From Bacteroidia bacterium (GTDB taxonomy: Bacteria; Bacteroidota; Bacteroidia; J057): DNA of 47,847 bases. This document shows, one piece after another, positions 16,979 through 24,813 of this stretch. A model generated the notes under the pieces. It saw only the letters and a list, made by a program, of their open reading frames with translations, was not told the origin of the DNA and searched no databases. The stretch spans positions 1-47,847 of the forward strand of contig JAUIGE010000046.1 in the NCBI GenBank assembly GCA_030430205.1, in the 5' to 3' direction. The position numbers and the translations under genes are program-made. How positions within the stretch are numbered: position 1 is the stretch's first letter; the number at the start of each line of letters is the position of its first letter.

Positions 16979-17543
16979 TCCTCAACCGCCAGGCCAGGCC
17001 CGCCAACAAAATCGAACAGCCCGCTATTATCCCACTTGTATGTGGCAGGGAAATAGCCGTGAAATTGATAATGTCTTTTTTCCCAAAAAGAGGCGGCTGA
17101 AAAGAAGCTCCCGGAATCTTGATGGGGGCATTGGGACTCAGGCTATGCCCATAGTCGTATTCCCACAAATAAAAATCATAGATGCCCAGGATAGCCAGGA
17201 TGACAAAAAGGATTGCCCAGCCCAGGTAAACACTTGCCTTATTGATACCCGCAGCCACCAAACCCAAACCTATCATCGCGAAGATGATGTAAGGGAAGTA
17301 AGTCAGCTCCGGTATGGAATCCGGCTCTATAAACTTCATCCCTATATAGTGGTTCAGGATGTTGATATTCTGGAGCGTGCCGGGCGAGTCCCCACCGATC
17401 TTATTGATGTATATGAACAGGTCCACACCTTCCGGATATTGCGGTGCGATAAGTGTTATCCGCCACATGGGCCAGATAAAGAGGGTAATAAGGCTGATGG
17501 CCGCAAGGGCCATCAGCATACGTGGAATTTGTTTTTTAATCAT
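16968..17543 (-). CDS. nosZ-associated membrane protein of unknown function
   Basis: A 191-aa protein with an N-terminal hydrophobic helix, a periplasmic region (PQYPEGVDLFIYINKIGG...NINILNHYIGM), two or three central helices and a C-terminal helix with a basic tail. Proteins of this kind recur next to nosZ in clade II clusters; I recognise the YPEGVDLFIYINKI and NILNHYIGM pattern but know of no defined role. It starts two bases after the nosZ stop, so it is likely made with NosZ. It may help in electron delivery or assembly. Confidence 0.72.
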   Translation of the reverse strand: MIKKQIPRMLMALAAISLITLFIWPMWRITLIAPQYPEGVDLFIYINKIGGDSPGTLQNINILNHYIGMKFIEPDSIPELTYFPYIIFAMIGLGLVAAGINKASVYLGWAILFVILAILGIYDFYLWEYDYGHSLSPNAPIKIPGASFQPPLFGKKDIINFTAISLPHTSGIIAGCSILLAGLAWRLRRRG

Positions 17544-17545
17544 TC

Positions 17546-19546
17546 TTAATTCATTGCTACGCCTTCCTTGAACTCATCCCCCAATCCCCACTTCAGAGGT
17601 GTATTGGAGTTGGCTGGAGATACACGTATGTATCCTTGCATTTCCTGGTGAAGCGCTGAGCAAAAGTCTGTACAATAGAACGGAATAACGCCTACGCGAT
17701 CAGGCTCCCAAAGTAGGGTCTCAGTCTGACCAGGCATGATCAGCAACTCTGCATTGTTGGCGCCCATCACGGCAAAGCCGTGAGGTACGTCCCAGTCCTG
17801 CTCCAGGTTGGTGACATGGAATAAGACTTTGTCTCCGACTCGCACACCTTCGATATTATCCGGTGCAAAGTGCGAGCGGATGGTCGTCATATAGACATGC
17901 ACGGTTTTGCCGTCACGCTCGACGCGTGCGTCTTTTTCGCCCATGGCACGGTAAGGGTGCTTGTTGTCTTCTATGCGGTAAAACTTCTTGGACTTAGACA
18001 CGATGCGGTCGGCAGAGATGCCCTGCGCATAGTGCGGCTCTCCCATGGTAGGGAAGTCCAATAAGAGTTTCATCTTATCGCCAGAGATGTCATACAACTG
18101 TGCAGAATGCGCCATCTCGGGGCCGGTAGGCAGGTAGCGGTCTTTGGTGATCTTGTTAAGCGCCACCATGTATTTGCCTTGTGGCTTTTTGGAGTCGCCA
18201 CCAGGAATCATCAGGTGACCTACAGAGTAGTAACAAGGGATGCGGTCCAGCACTTCCCATGTACCGACTTTCCACTTCACGATTTCTGAAGAAATAAAGA
18301 AGGTAGTATAGGCATTGCCCTTGGCATCAAACTCGGTGTGAAGCGGGCCCAGACCGGGCTCTTTGACGACACCGCCTACGACTTCGTCGAATTTCAAAAC
18401 AGGCACGCCTGCGATCTCACCATCAAAAGCTTTGTTCTCAATAGCTGCCTGCATTTTGGTGAAAGAGTGTACAGTCAGGTCAGCTGAAAGCTTACCATTG
18501 CCGACGATGTACTCACCCGTAGGGTCTACGTCTACGCCGTGAGGCGACTTGGGAGTAGGCAGGAAGTACACCAGACCCGGGCAGTCTGCCGGAGTCAGGA
18601 CTTTGACAGATTTGACTTCCTTGGAAGTTGCCATGTGTGTATGGTCGTCATACTCATTGTTGAAGTATCTGGCAGGAACTTCCTTGTATTTACCTGAAGC
18701 GATAAACTCTTCCGCCTTTTTCCAGTTGATGGCAGCGATGAAGTCTTTGTCGTTTTGTGAGGCGCTTACCTCCAGGAGGGTGTTTTTTTGCTCTGTATTA
18801 TAAGAGGTAAAGAAAGTCCATCCATGAGATTTACCTTTGCCTGAGTGAGCCAGGTCATAGTCAAAAGCAGGAAGGAGGATCTGGAAAGCGATTTCCATGT
18901 CTCCGTCTTCGCCCACTTTGATGAAAGTCAGCATGCCTTTGAAGTTCTCAGCATAGCTGTCGATGGATACGTCAGCCTGAGGATAAGGCACGCTAAAGCG
19001 TGTTCCCGCTACGACATACTCTGTGTTCTCGGTAGTAAAAGGTGAAGAGTGGTTACCACCGCTATTGGGGATCTCGATGATCTCCGCAGTCTCAAAGGTT
19101 GAAAGGTCGAGTCGCGCAACACGTGGGGTATTATTGCCATTGATAAATAACCAGCGTCCATCGGTCTCGCCATTGGTCTGCGAAAGCTCAGGGTGGTGGC
19201 TGTCGTCCCATGGCACAAAGCCAAAGGAGGTGTTGAGCATAGGTTTGGTCTCTTCGTTGAAACCATAGCCTTTTTCAGCATCTACTGAAAAGACAGGAAT
19301 GATTTTGAGCAAGCGGCCGGATGGCAAGCCATATACAGAGACCTGTCCGCTAAATCCGCCTGAGAAGAAACCGTAAAATTCGTCATGCTCACCTGGTGCG
19401 ACATATACAGCTGAAGCTACATCGCCGCCACTCAGCGTGGCGCTGGATTGAGTGCTTCCCTGCTGGCCACAACTGGCCAAAAGTCCGAAGGATACGAGCA
19501 GTATCAAGGACCAGAAGAAACGAGAAAAATGCAATTGGTTTTTCAT
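17546..19546 (-). CDS. nosZ: nitrous oxide reductase NosZ, clade II (Sec-dependent lipoprotein form)
   Basis: A 666-aa enzyme that reduces N2O to N2 in the periplasm. It starts with a Sec-type lipoprotein signal (LLASC, Cys26) rather than a twin-arginine signal, typical of clade II. The beta-propeller carries the His motifs expected for the CuZ site (DDSHH, DDHTHM, KSPHG, GPLHTEF, AHSAQ, GEPHYA). The C-terminal cupredoxin domain holds the CuA motif CTDFCSALHQEM (C625, C629, H633, M636) with an upstream His in DVPHGF. It is the first gene of the leftward operon with nosL, nosD, nosF and nosY. All key motifs seem intact. Confidence 0.97.
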   Translation of the reverse strand: MKNQLHFSRFFWSLILLVSFGLLASCGQQGSTQSSATLSGGDVASAVYVAPGEHDEFYGFFSGGFSGQVSVYGLPSGRLLKIIPVFSVDAEKGYGFNEETKPMLNTSFGFVPWDDSHHPELSQTNGETDGRWLFINGNNTPRVARLDLSTFETAEIIEIPNSGGNHSSPFTTENTEYVVAGTRFSVPYPQADVSIDSYAENFKGMLTFIKVGEDGDMEIAFQILLPAFDYDLAHSGKGKSHGWTFFTSYNTEQKNTLLEVSASQNDKDFIAAINWKKAEEFIASGKYKEVPARYFNNEYDDHTHMATSKEVKSVKVLTPADCPGLVYFLPTPKSPHGVDVDPTGEYIVGNGKLSADLTVHSFTKMQAAIENKAFDGEIAGVPVLKFDEVVGGVVKEPGLGPLHTEFDAKGNAYTTFFISSEIVKWKVGTWEVLDRIPCYYSVGHLMIPGGDSKKPQGKYMVALNKITKDRYLPTGPEMAHSAQLYDISGDKMKLLLDFPTMGEPHYAQGISADRIVSKSKKFYRIEDNKHPYRAMGEKDARVERDGKTVHVYMTTIRSHFAPDNIEGVRVGDKVLFHVTNLEQDWDVPHGFAVMGANNAELLIMPGQTETLLWEPDRVGVIPFYCTDFCSALHQEMQGYIRVSPANSNTPLKWGLGDEFKEGVAMN

Positions 19547-19687
19547 GAAAATATTGTTGGATTAAAGGATTCGTTTTTACTTACAGTTACTATGTTGAAT
19601 AAAACACGATAAAAGAGGTGTTTGTCTTTTATTCGCAAGTAGGTGAGTAGTCCAAATCTCTGAAATGACTTTTGTTATATTAACTTA

Positions 19688-19699
19688 TGATAACGATCA
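19688..19699 (+). promoter_or_regulatory. possible CRP/FNR-type site in the nosZ-rrf2 intergenic region
   Basis: TGATAACGATCA is TGAT-N4-ATCA, the core of FNR/CRP-type sites (usual TTGAT-N4-ATCAA). Its centre lies about 42 bases before the start predicted from the box at 19724-19731, the usual place for an activator. It also lies 142 bases before nosZ on the other strand. No FNR-like gene is in the window. Confidence 0.4.
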
Positions 19700-19700
19700 C

Positions 19701-19731
19701 TTGCCAGGGGAGCTGATTTGCTATATTTTTG
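19701..19731 (+). promoter_or_regulatory. predicted Bacteroidota promoter for rrf2
   Basis: A -33-like TTG (19701-19703) is followed after 20 bases by TATTTTTG (19724-19731), matching the TAnnTTTG -7 consensus. The leader to the rrf2 ATG at 19849 is about 110 bases. Confidence 0.45.
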
Positions 19732-19848
19732 CGCCGGATAACGCAAGTTCTCGTTCTTTGACTTGCACTGTCTGGATAAGCTTCGGAGAGAATAAAAGCC
19801 ACAAAAGTATTTTATTCATTTTTTGCTTTCATCCATCAAACAGTAAAT

Positions 19849-20274
19849 ATGTTTTCTAAAGCCTGCCGATACGCCATAAGGGTTGCCTTGTATTTAGCCA
19901 CACATTCTCATCTTCAAGCCAAGTTTGGGGTAAAAGTTCTCGCAGAAAGCCTGGATATTCCTATGCATTTTCTGGGGAAAATATTGCAGCAAATGGTGCG
20001 GGAGGGTTTGATAAGTTCTTCCAAAGGTCCCGGAGGAGGTTTTTACCTCACTGAGGCAAACCGTAGCATCACCCTCAGACAGATCGTGCTGAGCATGGAT
20101 GGGCCGGAAGTTATGGAAGGCTGCGTGCTGGGCTTTCATGAATGTAATCATGAACATCCCTGTGCGATGCACAGCTTATATAATGCCTATCGGGAAGGCT
20201 TTTTCAATTTACTGGATGATCAGACTGTGCAAGAAGTTGCTGAACGAATCAATAGGCGAGATGGTGATTTTTGA
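19849..20274 (+). CDS. Rrf2 family regulator with Fe-S cysteines (NsrR/IscR-like)
   Basis: A 141-aa Rrf2 regulator. The N-terminus is a winged helix (RYAIRVALYLATHS..., LAESLDIPMHFLGKILQQMVREGLISSSKGPGGGF). Three cysteines, C92, C99 and C105, follow the Rrf2 spacing used to bind a [2Fe-2S] or [4Fe-4S] cluster (NsrR uses a similar triad). Such proteins sense NO or cluster status. It is divergent from nosZ and upstream of the cytochrome c gene, so it likely controls N2O or NO genes. Whether it is a true NsrR orthologue is not certain. Confidence 0.85.
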   Translation: MFSKACRYAIRVALYLATHSHLQAKFGVKVLAESLDIPMHFLGKILQQMVREGLISSSKGPGGGFYLTEANRSITLRQIVLSMDGPEVMEGCVLGFHECNHEHPCAMHSLYNAYREGFFNLLDDQTVQEVAERINRRDGDF

Positions 20275-20317
20275 CGCCATCAATCCCTTTCCTTTTCACA
20301 CACAATTAATTTGATTC

Positions 20318-20785
20318 ATGAAAAAATTCGCATTTTTTGTACTGATCGTTCTGGTTGTTGCTGCCTGCAGCAATGGCAATTCAGAAGGAGGCGAAAAGAA
20401 GCTTTCGCCCAGTGAGATGGCCAAGCAGGCCCCCAAAGCCGACGACGGCAAAGGCATCGGTGAGATCACCGAAGTCAAGCTCAATAGCCCCCTCGACCAG
20501 ACCATGGTCACCCGTGGCAAAAGCATCTATGAGATGAAGTGTGCCGCCTGCCATAAGCTCACCGACCAGCGGGTCGTAGGACCAGGCTGGAAAGGCCTGA
20601 CTACCAAGCGCAAACCTGAGTGGATCATGAACATGACCACCAATGTAGAAGCCATGCTGGAATCTGACCCTACTGCCAGAGAATTGCTCAAAGAGTGTCT
20701 GGTGCGCATGCCCAACCAAAACCTCTCCATCGGAGATGCCCGGGATGTGCTGGAGTTTATTTATGCAAATGACGGTCACGAGTAA
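20318..20785 (+). CDS. c-type cytochrome lipoprotein, likely electron donor for NosZ
   Basis: A 155-aa lipoprotein (VAAC, Cys17) with one heme-binding CAACH motif (C75, C78, H79) and a probable distal ligand in LVRMPNQ (Met about 130). Single-heme cytochromes c encoded beside clade II nosZ are thought to pass electrons to NosZ. It lies 43 bases after rrf2 on the same strand and 8 bases before the next membrane gene, so the three are probably co-expressed. Confidence 0.88.
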   Translation: MKKFAFFVLIVLVVAACSNGNSEGGEKKLSPSEMAKQAPKADDGKGIGEITEVKLNSPLDQTMVTRGKSIYEMKCAACHKLTDQRVVGPGWKGLTTKRKPEWIMNMTTNVEAMLESDPTARELLKECLVRMPNQNLSIGDARDVLEFIYANDGHE

Positions 20786-20793
20786 GTCTTTCT

Positions 20794-22026
20794 ATGATCA
20801 GTAAATGGCTTAAAATAGCCTTTGGTAACTTCCTCCTCGCGGCATTGCTGGGTGTTTTGCTCCGCTACGCCTTCGTAGAAGAAATTCCCTGGATGAAATT
20901 TCGCCATGTCATGCATGGCCACTCTCATGTGGCCATGCTTGGCTGGCTTTATCTGGCATTTTATGCCTTGCTTATTCATGCCTTTTTACCCAAAGAAGCG
21001 GGTGAACGGCCTTTTTACAAAAATGTATTCTGGCTAACCCAGTTCAGTGTGCTGGGGATGCTTATCAGTTTTCCGATCTCGGGCTACGGCCTTGTTTCCA
21101 TCTTTTTTTCGACCCTACATGTTCTCTTTTCCTACCTATTTGTGGTCCGTTTTATCAAGGACCTGGATCAACATCATATAGATCGCCCTATATCTGTGCG
21201 CTGGGCTAAAGGCGCTTTGGTGATGATGGTCATCTCCAGCCTGGGCTTATGGGGCCTCGCCCCTGTGATGATACTGGACCCGGCCAAAGGCACTGCCTAT
21301 TATATGGTCATCCAGTTTTACCTGCATTTTCAGTTCAACGGCTGGTTTATTTTTGCTGCGCTGGCCCTCTTTTTTCGGATGCTGGAGCGCAAACGCATTC
21401 AGCCTGACCCTCGCCTGGAGAAGCGTTTCTTTATTCTGCTGATTGCCTCTTGCTTAATTACCTATGCGCTGGCGCTCACATGGGCCAATCCCAAAGATTA
21501 TCTTTTTTACATCAATGGCAGCGGGGTGCTGATCCAGGTGGCAGCCTTGCTGTTTTTCTGGCGGCTGTTGCAGCCGCATTGGGGAGCCCTAAAAGCAGAA
21601 TTTCCCCTGTGGGTAAAATGGCTGTTGCTGATAGCCTTCCTCTGTTTTTCTGTAAAAATCCTTGTGCAGGCAGCGGTGGTGATCCCCTTTATTGCACAGG
21701 CGGCCTATACGATCCGCAACTATGTGATCGGTTTTTTTCACCTGATGCTGCTGGGCATAGCTACACACATGATCCTCGGCTTTGCCGTTTGGACGCGGCT
21801 GTTGCCGGTTTCTTCCCTGATCGTACGTCTGGGATTGATATTGTTTATGGCAGGCTTTGCGCTGAGTGAAGCCGTGCTCTTCCTGCAAGGCAGCATGTTT
21901 TGGGCAGCCATGGGCTTTTTGCCCGGCTATTATCTCCTGTTGACCTTGGTTTCGGCATTGATGCCGCTGGGACTGGTGTTGATAGTGGGGAGTTTTGTTA
22001 CTCCACGATCTCAATCGCTGGATTGA
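20794..22026 (+). CDS. multi-pass membrane protein, possibly related to heme-copper oxidases
   Basis: A 410-aa protein with about 11-12 hydrophobic helices. His-rich helices (HVMHGHSHVAMLGWLYLAF near residues 38-56, FFHLMLLGIATHMILGF near 323-339) resemble the heme-ligand helices of heme-copper oxidase subunit I or NnrS-like proteins. No clear copper-site motif (HPEVY, HHM) is present. In a cluster with rrf2, cytochrome c and nosZ it may move electrons or bind NO or heme. The oxidase relationship is an inference. Its 3' end overlaps the convergent lipoprotein gene by 29 bases. Confidence 0.6.
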   Translation: MISKWLKIAFGNFLLAALLGVLLRYAFVEEIPWMKFRHVMHGHSHVAMLGWLYLAFYALLIHAFLPKEAGERPFYKNVFWLTQFSVLGMLISFPISGYGLVSIFFSTLHVLFSYLFVVRFIKDLDQHHIDRPISVRWAKGALVMMVISSLGLWGLAPVMILDPAKGTAYYMVIQFYLHFQFNGWFIFAALALFFRMLERKRIQPDPRLEKRFFILLIASCLITYALALTWANPKDYLFYINGSGVLIQVAALLFFWRLLQPHWGALKAEFPLWVKWLLLIAFLCFSVKILVQAAVVIPFIAQAAYTIRNYVIGFFHLMLLGIATHMILGFAVWTRLLPVSSLIVRLGLILFMAGFALSEAVLFLQGSMFWAAMGFLPGYYLLLTLVSALMPLGLVLIVGSFVTPRSQSLD

Positions 22027-22534
22027 ATTGCCCGTCATAAGCAGACAAATGCTCATCGTTGCGATAGTATTTGATCGAGGCCCAATATTCATTGCAATCA
22101 CCCAAAGCAAGCAGAAATTCTACTGTGAATTTATCTGTGCCATAGGTATCCTTTTCGATATAATAATCATAGCGGTAAGTGCGTCCCAATAGGGCGACCG
22201 GATTCGCTTTGAAATTGGTGCTGTCGTAGAACTTTTCGGTATAATGGAAAGGGCCAAATTTGTTATCCGCATATCCCGGCTCAATCCGGGTATACTGAAT
22301 ATTGGGGCGCTCTCCACCATCAAAATCAACGTAGACCGTGATATTGGCCTTGTTGTAAATGCTTTTGAGGTAATTTTCACCATCTGGCGTTTTGTATTCT
22401 ACGGTGAAAGATTGGCTGCCAATCTTGGGGTCTGGCTCAGGTACACATGGCTCCTGACAAGCTGTCCAGAAAACAGAAAAAAACAGCACAACCAAAACGA
22501 AAGAAGAAGCAAAAGGAAGTTTTAACAATTTCAT
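21998..22534 (-). CDS. hypothetical lipoprotein, 178 aa
   Basis: A signal peptide ends in a lipobox (FWTAC, Cys about 26), followed by Pro-rich CVPEPDPK. The body is beta-rich with alternating polar and aromatic residues (QSFTVEYKTPDGENYL, TVYVDFDGGERPN). No family is recognised. It converges with and slightly overlaps the end of the upstream membrane gene. Confidence 0.65.
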   Translation of the reverse strand: MKLLKLPFASSFVLVVLFFSVFWTACQEPCVPEPDPKIGSQSFTVEYKTPDGENYLKSIYNKANITVYVDFDGGERPNIQYTRIEPGYADNKFGPFHYTEKFYDSTNFKANPVALLGRTYRYDYYIEKDTYGTDKFTVEFLLALGDCNEYWASIKYYRNDEHLSAYDGQFNPAIEIVE

Positions 22535-22656
22535 AAGGGAAAAATTGAGATTACCGTCAAAGATAAAAAGGATTATTCGGATATTGCACGAATATTCAAC
22601 GTAATCTCAGCCCTGAAAATTTGTTTTCATACGCTTTTCAACCGAAAAGAATCAAA

Positions 22657-23955
22657 ATGTCCTATAAGCAAAAAGTGCGAAAAAACACCTATCCCAGCCT
22701 GGAAGCGAAAGTAATTGAACTTCCCAACGGCATTCGGATAGTGTATAAATATGTTCCTTATACTCTGACTGTTCATTGTGGATATATCCTGAATGCGGGT
22801 AGCAGGGATGATGGAGCCGAGAGCATGGGCCTTGCGCATTTTATTGAGCATAGCATTTTCAAAGGCACCCAAAAGCGCAAAACTTTCCATATTCTCAATT
22901 ACCTCGAATCCGTGGGCGGGGACCTCAACGCCTATACCACCAAGGAAAAGACCTGCGTATATGCCTCGCTGCCCGCCTCCTATGCGGAGCGTGCCACGGA
23001 GCTGCTGACAGATATTGTCTTTCACTCTACCTTCCCTGAAAAGGAACTCGACAAGGAGCGCTCAGTCATCGCTGAAGAAATTGATATGTACCGCAATGCG
23101 CCGGAAGAGGCGATTTTTGAAGATTTTGACGAAGTCGTTTTTCCCAAACACTCGCTGGGAGACCCTATTTTGGGGACCAAAGAAAGTGTTCAGGGAATCC
23201 GTCGGGACCATATTTTAAAGTTTATCCAGGAAGGCTATACCGCCGGCAATGTCGTTTTTGGCCTGGTAGGCAATGTGACCGAGGCGACGCTTCGCCGCAT
23301 CATCTCCAAATATCTCTCGCCGCAGGTCCTGCCTACGGGCAAGCGGGAGCGCATCGCTCCGGCTCCCTATCAGCAGGAAATCCGCGAAACCGAAATCCCT
23401 TTCAGCCAGGCGCACGAAGTGCTGGGTGGCCGCTCATTTCCGCTGGAGGAAGCGGGCTACTACCCCATGGTCCTGCTCAGCAACCTGCTGGGTGGCCCCG
23501 CGATGAACTCCCGCCTCAACCTCAACATACGTGAAAAACACGGCCTCACCTACAGCATCAGCAGCTTTTACAACCCCTATGAAGACAGCGGCCTCTGGGG
23601 CATTTACTATGCCTGTGATGTCGCCAACCTTAAGCGGGTACGCCGCCTGGTAGACAAAGAACTCAAGCGCATACGCGAAGAAAAACTGGGCGGCCTGCGC
23701 CTGCAACAGGTGAAAAAACAGCTCGTCGGGCAGTTTACCCTGAGCTACGAAAACCTGCTCAGCCAGATGCTGGGCCTCTCCAAAGATGTGCTCGACTATG
23801 GCGAGATCCTGCCCTTCGATGTCTACATCCAAAAGATGGAAGCCATCTCCGCCGAGGAGTTGCAGGACACCGCCAATGAGATATTTTCGAAGGAAAATAC
23901 CAGCCGCCTGACCTTTATGCCCGAACCCGACGAAGAAGAGGACGAAGAAGCATGA
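22657..23955 (+). CDS. M16 family zinc metallopeptidase
   Basis: A 432-aa peptidase of the M16 (pitrilysin/processing peptidase) family. The inverted zinc motif HxxEH is HFIEH (H61, E64, H65), with the third ligand Glu near residue 141 in AEEIDMY. The family's second, inactive-type half follows (GGPAMNSRLNLNIREKHGLTYS). The start is the ATG at 22657 rather than the TTG at 22621, because conservation begins at SYKQK. M16 enzymes degrade peptides. It is a standalone gene followed by an inverted repeat. Confidence 0.93.
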   Translation: MSYKQKVRKNTYPSLEAKVIELPNGIRIVYKYVPYTLTVHCGYILNAGSRDDGAESMGLAHFIEHSIFKGTQKRKTFHILNYLESVGGDLNAYTTKEKTCVYASLPASYAERATELLTDIVFHSTFPEKELDKERSVIAEEIDMYRNAPEEAIFEDFDEVVFPKHSLGDPILGTKESVQGIRRDHILKFIQEGYTAGNVVFGLVGNVTEATLRRIISKYLSPQVLPTGKRERIAPAPYQQEIRETEIPFSQAHEVLGGRSFPLEEAGYYPMVLLSNLLGGPAMNSRLNLNIREKHGLTYSISSFYNPYEDSGLWGIYYACDVANLKRVRRLVDKELKRIREEKLGGLRLQQVKKQLVGQFTLSYENLLSQMLGLSKDVLDYGEILPFDVYIQKMEAISAEELQDTANEIFSKENTSRLTFMPEPDEEEDEEA

Positions 23956-23978
23956 ATCGATTCAGATCTAACAATAAT

Positions 23979-24045
23979 GAACGGAGTGACGCGGAGGCGG
24001 AGAGGAAGATGATCCATATCTCTCCGCCTCTCTGCCTCTCCGTTC
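23979..24045. repeat. inverted repeat between M16 and methyltransferase genes
   Basis: GAACGGAG (23979-23986) pairs with CTCCGTTC (24038-24045), and AGGCGGAGAG pairs with CTCTCCGCCT inside it. It is a strong stem without a T run after it, so it may be a processing or repeat hairpin rather than a terminator. Confidence 0.7.
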
Positions 24046-24066
24046 AAATTCTAACATGATGAGAGC

Positions 24067-24702
24067 ATGAAATTCCTGTCAGAAGCCCTTCAGGCCTATG
24101 TAGCAGCGCACCGCCCTGCCGAGCCGCCCCTCCTCGCCGAACTTCGGCGCGAGACACACCTCAAAATCCTCTATCCGCAGATGATCTCATCTGCCATACA
24201 GGGCCGTTGGCTCGCCTTTCTCAGCAAACTGCTCCGTCCCCGCCGCATCCTCGAGATCGGCGCATTCACTGGCTACGCCACCCTCTGCCTGGCCGAAGGC
24301 CTGGCCCCCGATGGGGAGATCATCTCCCTCGAACAAAATCCCGAGCGCGAATCCCTGATTCGCAAGTATGTCGCTAAAGCCGGGCTCAGCGAGCGCGTAG
24401 ACCTCCGCATCGGCGATGCGGCCGCCCTGCTCCCGGAGCTATCAGCTCCTTTCGACCTCGTCTTCCTCGACGCCGATAAGGCGAACTATCCGCTCTATTT
24501 TGAGCTGGTGGTGCCGCTGCTGCGCAGCGGGGGCCTGCTCATCGCCGACAATGTGCTCTGGCACGGCCACGTGCTGGGCGAAGGGACGAATAAGGAGATT
24601 TTGGGGATCAAGGCATTTAATGAGGCCGTGATGGCGGATGAGCGGGTGGAAGGGATGATTTTGGGGGTGGAAGATGGGTTGTTTTTGGTGCGGAAGTGGT
24701 AG
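24067..24702 (+). CDS. class I SAM-dependent O-methyltransferase (catechol OMT-like)
   Basis: A 211-aa protein of O-methyltransferase family 3. The SAM-binding motif I is LEIGAFTGYATL, an acidic residue follows in SLEQNP, and the metal-binding region has VFLDADKANY and IADNVLWHG. Members use a divalent cation and methylate catechols or related oxygen acceptors; the bacterial substrate is usually unknown. The start at 24067 keeps the family N-terminus (AELRRETH). It is preceded by an inverted repeat and followed by a long gap with CGAAACC repeats. Confidence 0.9.
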   Translation: MKFLSEALQAYVAAHRPAEPPLLAELRRETHLKILYPQMISSAIQGRWLAFLSKLLRPRRILEIGAFTGYATLCLAEGLAPDGEIISLEQNPERESLIRKYVAKAGLSERVDLRIGDAAALLPELSAPFDLVFLDADKANYPLYFELVVPLLRSGGLLIADNVLWHGHVLGEGTNKEILGIKAFNEAVMADERVEGMILGVEDGLFLVRKW

Positions 24703-24813
24703 ATTACTTTTTTCGGAAGGATATTTGTATAATAAGAAACGATTCTCCGTTTTCAGAGTACAGTTCCCAATTGAACCCCAAACTCGAAACCCGAATCTCG
24801 AAACTCAATTCCC

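Noticed and set aside
20794-22026. Assignment as nitric oxide reductase NorB
   Set aside because: The conserved heme and iron ligand motifs of NorB are not complete, and the protein is shorter; only a distant relationship is possible.
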